Shown here: one piece after another, positions 49,901-58,900 of the stretch | How positions within the stretch are numbered: position 1 is the stretch's first letter | How the letters are laid out: each line of letters opens with the position of its first letter | Assembly (NCBI GenBank): GCA_944470555.2 | Contig: OX104134.1 | Location: 10,767,248 to 10,831,247 of the forward strand | Direction: 5' to 3' | Source of the DNA: Heterobilharzia americana | Lineage: Eukaryota; Platyhelminthes; Trematoda; Strigeidida; Schistosomatidae | DNA: 64,000 bases | Made by a program: the position numbers and the translations under genes | The notes under the pieces: generated by a model | Databases searched by the model: none | What the model was told of the DNA's origin: nothing | The model's input: only the letters and a program-made list of their open reading frames with translations

Positions 49901-52900
49901 TGGGCGCCAGCCGAACACGACGCAATTTCGCCAACGCTAAACAGACCTTCCGCATCCGACGCGATACTTCATTCAGGCTGATGCAACTCCCCAAGTAAAT
50001 GAAGTGGTCGACACATTCTATCACTTTACCCCTTATCGTTAAGCTGAGAGTGGTTGCAGACCACTCCTAGAGCATCATCATCTTACATTTGACAAGTGCG
50101 AAAGCATTCCAAACGAATTCAGAGTTCTGTTCCACGCATTCACGAAAGCCTGTATTGCGTCAGTGTTTTTACCCAGCGGGACAATAACATCTGTATAATA
50201 CTTTAAGTCAAGATGACCTCCACAAAGTTCAATTCCTGTGAAGTCAGATATACCTAATGTAAGGGTCATTAGTACGTCTATGAAGTTGAATAGAATCGGT
50301 GATAAGGGACATCCCTGGTGAACACCAGTTGTTCTCAATTATGATGACAACTCTCCATAAAACATTACACGACTGTGTGAGTTAAAGAGCTTTGATTAGC
50401 GTTTTACACTTTCTTGATACTCCCACAATACCTCATGGTTGACAGAGTCAAATACCGACTTCAGGTCATCAAATATGAAAAGTGTCGGCCACTGGCCGGT
50501 GAGTATACCTGTGTTTCAGAACCTGTCAAAGAGTGAAGATATGTTCGATGCACCCTTATCCAGCTTAGTCTGAAATCCACCTGGTTTCCTCGAGTTTCTG
50601 ATCTCCAGCTCCTGTTAGGCGTCTGACAACTATGGTCTCTAAAGTCGTGGGCACAATGTTAGTTAAACTAATTCCCTTATGGTTTTCACAAGAAGATTCC
50701 TATCCCTTCTTAAAAACAAAAATGATCAAAGAAGCCTGACGGCACTACCTCTGATTCCCAAACGTTACCTAATACCAAAGTCACTTGAACCACCAATTTC
50801 CTACCCCTATCTTAAATATCCACTCAATAGGACAGCACACACACCTCTGTTGACTGAAATCCAGTCAGAGTCCACTTCCTGCTCTACAACTCAATACTAT
50901 GCCTACACTAACAAGTCCACGAGAACTAATCATTAGGTATCTGGATACTTGTAAAGTGAATTCAGGTTCCCCACAATAACCAGGTGAGGTCAATGTAACA
51001 ACTACCCTCAGGTTCTGTAGACCTGTCTCAGAAACCCAGCATGAACCCATGCCCAGAGATCCCAGAATTCTGGCGAGAGATGCCTGTTGTCCAATTTGGC
51101 ATAGAGTTCGGACGTTGAAAGCTCCAATGTGATATCGACAGCAGAGTCTTAGGAGACTAGGAATGAGGTTTCGACGGCTTCGGTTATTGGCAATAGTCGA
51201 AGAGTGAGCGGTTGATGATGTTGTAAATGGTTCAATATTGGTATCAGAAGATGAAGGCGAAGGAGGAGACAGAGTTGAGAAGGAAAGTTAATGTTTGAAT
51301 GGGTCTTGTATACTACTGGAAGCGTGCAGGCTGTTGACACTTTCCACCTGCTCAAATCGTGAAAGGTTATTTCCTCCTTAGGTATCTGAAGGAGGAAACG
51401 ATCTGTGTGACCGCGGATCCCATAGGACATCCGCTTGAGGCCGGCCATACATGGACTTTCAGCTATTTTGAGATTTTGGGTTTTTGCTTTTAAATCCGAC
51501 TATGAATCCCTGTTGCAAACATCGCATGGCGCGAGGGGACAGTAGTGTGCTATTTTTGGTGCGGATGTTTTCACCCCCACTTTCCCTTCCCATAGGGAAG
51601 ATTGCATCAGCCTGGTACTCTGTTGGTCATCTAAGGGAAACACCTGACTGTTCTCACATCCCATCTAGTCAGTAGTATGACCTAACCTACAGAATCCGAC
51701 CATAGTGTAGTAATTTACACTACAGTAACTGCTTTTTGACTAACCACTATCTAACAAACCTTTCTGGCACGATAAAACCTACAGAGAACAAGCGTTCCAC
51801 CAGCGGAGCTATTTGGATCATTGTGATATGCAAGCCCAATCACCACGTTGAGGTAGCAGCTAACTGCCGTGAATACAGAAGACTCGTTCAATATTTGCAA
51901 TCTTGTGTCATCTCTGGCACCCGCAAGATATCCGACTACCATTCAAAGAACTAGTTCACTGCACTACATTGGGCGTCCTGGATCCCACTGCAAGTCACCA
52001 CCAAGAGAATTACAACATGATGAATAACCAGGCAATATTGAGGCATCTGCATAGGCGCCGACGTGTCAACAGAGGTCGATCCATGAGATGGAGTATAACA
52101 ACGGAAAATTACAAGTATCAATAAATAATAACTGACACCCGTTGCACGAGAAGCGGTTCTTGAGTTTCAGTGGCCTAATGGATAGCGCTTTGGCGTTTGG
52201 AGCTACAGATGCAGGTTTCAAATCTCAGTGGGAACATCATCACCCACTAGCGTACAGGTATATCTAGCTGACTACCCAAATGGGAAAAAACGCACGTCCT
52301 GGATTCCACTGCTAGCCACCAACCAAGTAAGTTGACTCAGATGGTTTGTCAAACCAGAGTTGACCGCTACTATTCGAACTATGGTCTTGTCTACTCTACA
52401 CCTCAATAGATCACTAATTCGGTGCAGAAACTTCTCAAGGATTATAACGGTTCATCAAGGTGTAATTCAAAGCAAATGTTCCCTTAAGTCTGGTTAAATA
52501 AAATTATATGCTAACGATGCAAAACCTGTATCATATTTACACAACGTGATGGTGAACTTTGCTGTACAGGTTTCGTCAGACTGTATCGAAAAATGGTGTT
52601 TGCCTATTCACAAGTAAAACCTTTATCGCAACAGAAGATCTATGCAACAGATACGAACTTTTCCCATATACAAACAGAATTACATTGATAGCAAAGTGTT
52701 TTGAAAACAGTGAGGAAATTTTGAAGACATATCTAGCCATACGGTTGGCTGGAAACAAAGTGAATAGGTGGTTCATTTATTCACTGCAAGAAATTATTGT
52801 AGAGGGTTTCTAATATTGTGAAAAACTTCGATTACACTTTCCACTACATTAAAAGTTACTCTTGAGTCTAAGTTTATAGTATATCGTGCTAGCCGTTAGC

Positions 52901-55900
52901 TGGAATCAACCCGTTTGGGTTGGTACGCTTTTGGTGGTGTTGTGTTCTGTGAACTGGATGGTTTAATCATAAAGCTTTCATTGTCATTTTAGACAACATC
53001 ATCAGCATAAACTTCAGAAAGTGAGCTAGGGAATTTTTCTACACAAGTGGCTTAACAGCCTGTTCTGACGACCTTCGGTATGATTGATTGTTTCTGCTAA
53101 TATCCTTTCAATGTCTCCATACGCGTTTCAATTGGTTATTCTGCCGATGTGAACCTTGACATTCTTGGTGTTTCTTATTGGCTAACAGATTGGGTCAGTG
53201 TCAATATGCCTTTTGATCGCTGATTGACCTGGACACCAAGCTTCTAAAAATTCTCTGGCATCCGAGTAAAATACGTGCCCACAATTCTCTACATGTATTA
53301 ATATGAGCGAAGTTGTCATGAGGTTTCACTGCCAGTTGATGTTCATGTACGTGGATACGAAGAAGGCGATCATCCTGTCCTACATAGTGCTTTTCACAAT
53401 TTATGTTGTGGATAACGCTTGGTTTTTCTTTTGGCCTGCATAACAATGTGAAGAGATTTTTCAGGCTTGTGAGCTACACCAATTTTGAAAGGCTTCAGTA
53501 ATCTAATCTCAAAAGAATTTCACCATGTAAGGTAAAATAAATGTTTGTTGGTTTTCAAGGATAACTGTTTGGTTGACAGTAAACTATGCAAAAACATTTT
53601 GGTGAAGCTGCGTGGAGAGCCCTTATTCTGGAAAAGTCATCAAATGGTTTTCTCCTTTCCTCCGTTAGGTTGATGTATTAGAGTGTGTTTCCGCCCTTTT
53701 GAACAATGTTTTTATATAAACAAATTTGTGTGCTGTCAGGTTGTTGCTATTGTAGCTGCAGATTTGATCCGTTTGAGTTGGTTTTCCGGATACTTGTTTC
53801 CAATTTCCCCGATTCCGTTCTGGTGACCAGAACATCAAAAAACGAAAGCTTGTTGTTTGATTCCTCCTCAATTGTGAATTTGATGTCGTCGAGAACATTG
53901 TTGGTTAATTTTTAAATGTTTCTCAATTCATTTTTTTAAATGTTGGTAAACGTGCCATCTACATATCGGACCCAAAGTTTTGGTTCGACCAACAGCAATA
54001 TGACAGTTTCCAATCTTTGCATTACTGCTTCTGAAATTATTTCTGACATAGGTGATGCAAACAATATCGCTTTTGCTTGTATGTAGAGCTTGCCATTGAA
54101 TTGAAAATAAGTTTTAAGGCATAAATTAATTAATCCCATTAAACTTGAACACTGGAGTTATGTGTGCTCCAAGCGGTGTGTATCATCAGCAAAGACAAGA
54201 ATCATTAGCTAGTTTCGGTTCAACTAGGGTGCTTAGAGCTGTAACGTCGAAAAACACTACTAGTTCATCGTTTTAGATATGGATATGCTTAATCTTTTCC
54301 AAAAGTTGTGTCGAAGAGCTGACAGAGTGGTCGCATGATTCTACTAGATGTCTCAGTTTTCTGACAGATATGCTAGAGTCCCTGAAAGTGAAACAATTGA
54401 TCGTAGAAAGGCTTTTGGTTTATATATTTTTAGTCTACCACAGGAACGTAGAACATCTTGTGACAGATTGATTTAAAAAGTGTCAACTGAGTAGAAAAAT
54501 TTTTGGCAACGTGAACACTTAGATTTCACATACCGTTTTTCACTAGTTAACTCAAATTTGTCTGTTATCAAAGGTGCAGTCTAAAGACAGCAAGCTACAA
54601 CAGTACATATGATTTGCAACTAGTTGCATTTATTTTCAGAGTAGAGAACATCGATAAAGGGATGATTTAGCGAACCGAAACGATCCTAACACAGTAAAAC
54701 ATCCCCTAATGACAAAGTGTTTATTAAAACAACGATGAAAGTGAGAAACGGTACAAACTACATTTAACTGATCAATAAAATAAATAAATGAAGATGACAT
54801 TGATATCAAATTAATATGCACATACATAGAGTCTTTTCAACGCCACAGACACCAGAATCAGAACAAATTAAAAAATAGAAAAAACTATAAAACGGTACCC
54901 TTTACTAAATACTAAGTAGGTCAACGCACTAACGAATGTTTTCCCATAAACAAGAAAGACTTACCAAGGTACAAGCATCTATCCAAAATCCAGAAAGAAC
55001 TGGAAAAATACCTAACTCCATTAAAGAAACCAAAGCAACTTTGATGTATACGTAACCGAGACCTGTCCAGTAACAAGCCCTGTGTAGGTAACGGAAGCAA
55101 GTAAAAATAGTGATGTGATTGTTTATTCACAACAGTAAAATATTCAAAAGAAAAATATGAGCAATGGGAAGTTGAAAGATGTTCGAAGGAAATCATTTTC
55201 CATGTCATAATTAACAAGCAGCGGTGTTCGGTGTACATATAGTGATAAAAAAAGATACCTATATTTGATAAAACCTCGAGTGGTTAACTGGTTCACTAGT
55301 TACTAGCCAGTCCTAAGGTTGGGCATACGACTAGCAACCCTAACCCCTAAAACCAATCCAATCCTTAAAGAAACTTCTAAGCACAAACAAAATATAAAAA
55401 ACAAAAACAATATTATTCCTCACTGGAATCGGAGAGGCGAAATGACGCCGGTTGGTGAAAGCCTTCGGGAAGCCAATTCGCCGATGTGTCTTCTCTCCGT
55501 CGATGAAAGCGAAAGTAAACGTGAAGACATGGAATGTCCGCACCATGTTTGAACCTACCAAGGCTGCCCAGATTGCATAGGAGATGAGAAGGTATCACAT
55601 CGAAGTGTTAGGAATTTGTGAAAGCAGATGGAATGGAAGTGGACTCTACAAACTGTCAACTGCAGAGTCAGTAATCTACTCCGACACTCTCACCCAGACG
55701 ACAACCATGAGAACACTGAGTTTCGAGTGGCTATCATGATGTCCCCTTGAAGAGCATCGAAGGATCTCATACAGTGGGAACCAATCTCCTCCAGGATCAT
55801 TACAACAAGGTTCAACTCAAAAGGAAGGAAAGTCACAATCATTCAATGCTACGTTACGCTACGCACCTACAAATAATGCAGAACAAGAGAAGGAGGAATT

Positions 55901-58900
55901 CTACAGACAACTGCAATCAACACTCGACAAGACCCCACTCTAGTTGGCGACATCAAAATTCTAACGGGCGACATGAATGCCAAACTCAGAGCAGACAACA
56001 CAGGTAGATAACTAACCATGGGTCGAGAAGTGCTAGGTGAAATGAACGAGAATGAAGAATTGTTTGCAGAATTCTGTGCATTCAACGATTTGGTGATTGC
56101 AGGTGAGGCAGCGTGTACAAACACAAGGATATTCACAAGGTAGTGAGCGACATGGATTTCACCAGACACCAGGACACACTACACTGAAAATCAGATCGAC
56201 TTCATTTCAATCTCAAGAAAGTGGAGACGCAGCCTACTTGACACAAGGTCAAGAAGAGGAGCAGATGCAAGTTCAGACCACTATCCAGTGCAAGGAACCT
56301 ACATTCAAAATCAAGTTGAAAGCCATCATGGAAGTTAGTGATAGACCACAGTTCAAGTTCAACACCCAGAATAGAAACTGAACTGAAGGACGAAACTACA
56401 AAGAAAATCACATCAACCATCAAGACAAAATGGGAGATATCTAGCAACATCCCTGAAGAAACCTGTGTGGAAGAACACTGGAACTCTTTGAAAGCTATGT
56501 GGAAAGAAACCTGCATAACCATATTAGGAAGCAAGAAGAAAGAAGATAAGGAATGGATCTCCACGGACACACGGAAGCTGATAGAGGAGAGGAGGATGGT
56601 GAAGCAGAAGATGACCAGAACAGGTTGGCTGAATTCAGGTAGTACAAATTATGCGCGGATCGAATTGCTATGCTACCCTGAGCTACGCATCACCATAGAC
56701 CACAGTATAGAATGACAGTCAACCATCTACCTCAACTTCATCGACTTTGAAAAGACCCTGCTTCGACAGCGTCGACCAACAAGTAATTTGGCAGACAGCT
56801 GCTTCAACACTACGGAATGCCACAAACCTTTATCAGTCTCATTCAACAACTATATGACGACGCCACATGCCAAGTAATCCACAATGAAAAGCTCAGTGAT
56901 GCCTTCGAAGTGAAGACAGGAGTAAAACAAGGCTGTATACTATCACCTATCATCTTGCTGATTGTAGTGGACTGCATCATGCAACAAACAGTGAGGACCG
57001 AGAAGAGGGGGATACGCTGGACCGCGGAAAAGAACCTAGGAGATTTAGATTTCGCCGATGATGACTTGTGTCTAATGTCACACAAACTCGAAGATCTACA
57101 GGCGAAAACTAACAAGTTGACAGAAGAGGAGAGGCAGCGAAGACAGGACTTCAAGTGAACGCAGAGAAGAGAGAGGTGATGAAGATACCCAACCAACACC
57201 ACCACCAACAACAACAAGCTCCAATCACCATCAACGGGAAAAACTTCAAGGAAGTAGCCTCTTTCACCTACACCTATCTAGGCAGCACTGTTTCAACTAC
57301 AGGTGTCACAGATGAGGATGGCAAAGTCAGGATCCGAAAAGCAAGACAAGCGTTCATTAGCCTGAAACCAGTGTGGAGATTTACTGCACTGCACTCAGCA
57401 TAAAGCGTGAACAATATCCGGATTTTCAACACCAATGTCAAGTCAGTGTTTCTATGTGATGGTTGAGAGATTTGGGGCGTTACGAAAGGCATTTCCAACA
57501 AACTACAGACATTCATCAACAACTGCCTACACTGGCTCGTTACTGAAGCTCAGATGGCCAGAATAATAAGAATAAGCAACAAGGAACTGTGGGAACGAAC
57601 CAACTAAGAACCTATCTCTGAACAAATATGCATTGGAAGGAAGTGGAGATGGATTGGGCATGTACAGAGAAGACCTTTCGGGGACATCACGAGCCAGGCA
57701 CTCGAGTGGAACCCAGGTGGGAATGACGAGTTGGGCGTCTGAGACGAGGATGACATGGAGATAGTATAAGGAAGAAATGAGAGCTTGTGGGCTGTCGTGG
57801 AGCCAGGTTCAAAAGATTTCAGCGAAGAGAGTGGAAAGGGGATGTGCTACTGAAGCTCTATGTTACACTAAAAACCCAAGGGACAAATAAATAATAATTA
57901 TTATATTTGATAACCGATTGTGAAATTTATTCATCAGGTTGAAGCAATATTTCAAAGAGTTTGAACAATGTACGTAGGTGCGTACTAGTGAAACACGTTC
58001 TACCTCAATAAATGCTTATCGCCTAAGGCTCTAACTCAAGATCACTTTCTCCAAACAACGGTAATATACGCTATTTAGTCGTCCTAGTTATCCGTTGCAA
58101 CGGTGTTGTACCAAAATTAGCAAATAAAAGCCATTCTTGCTTCTGAGAAGGAAATACATAAACAACATGAGAAGAGAAAAAACCATATATAGCACACCTC
58201 GTACAAAAATATAGGGAGAAATAAATGGGAAACATGGGAAATACACATAAAAATAACAGTAGGAAAAACAAAGCAGAACAAATTACGTGAGTAAACAATC
58301 ATATGATAAGATGAGTACCGGCAACAACAAAATAGGTGAACGCGTCACTGCCAATGTCATAGGTTTTGAATAGTTTCACTCCTAGTCATTGAATCCTACA
58401 CACTCAACAATTTCTCGTCTGACTTCTCAAAATAAAAAAACTAACAAACAATAACGGGATGGAGTTGTCTCAATGACCCAATATGCCACGCTCCTACCAT
58501 ACTGTAAGAGTCTTTAAGTTGTGGTTCAACTGTGAAGGCAATTACACTCATTGTTCATAAAGTTTAAGCCATGGTGTGGTTTCAGGGTGAAATCGTAATA
58601 CTAGTCGTGTGCGATATTACAGCACTAGTGTTTCACAAAGACAATCAGCATCTCAGGTTGTTGCTATCTTCCTTTCATAAGAAAGAGGTGACAGAAAAAT
58701 ATCGCATCTGAAGACAGTATAAGATTAATTATATCAAGAACATCTGGTATCAGCAGCTAAGGCTTTATTAGAATATGTACATACTATCACTAAGCATAAA
58801 TCAAAGGCTTTCATGAAGGCTGTGTGTGACCGGCCTTAAGCAAATGAACATGGTTAGACACCCACGTCAATAAGATTACCCTTACCAATACACTTTTTTT

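Noticed and set aside
54636..54827. Minus-strand open frame as a MARCH6 exon
   Set aside because: No match to the MARCH6 order, and exon C (54965) joins exon D (47149) directly in phase.
58071..58302. Hydrophobic minus-strand frame as a further MARCH6 membrane exon
   Set aside because: Exons B and C join in phase without it, and its sequence has no counterpart in the family.
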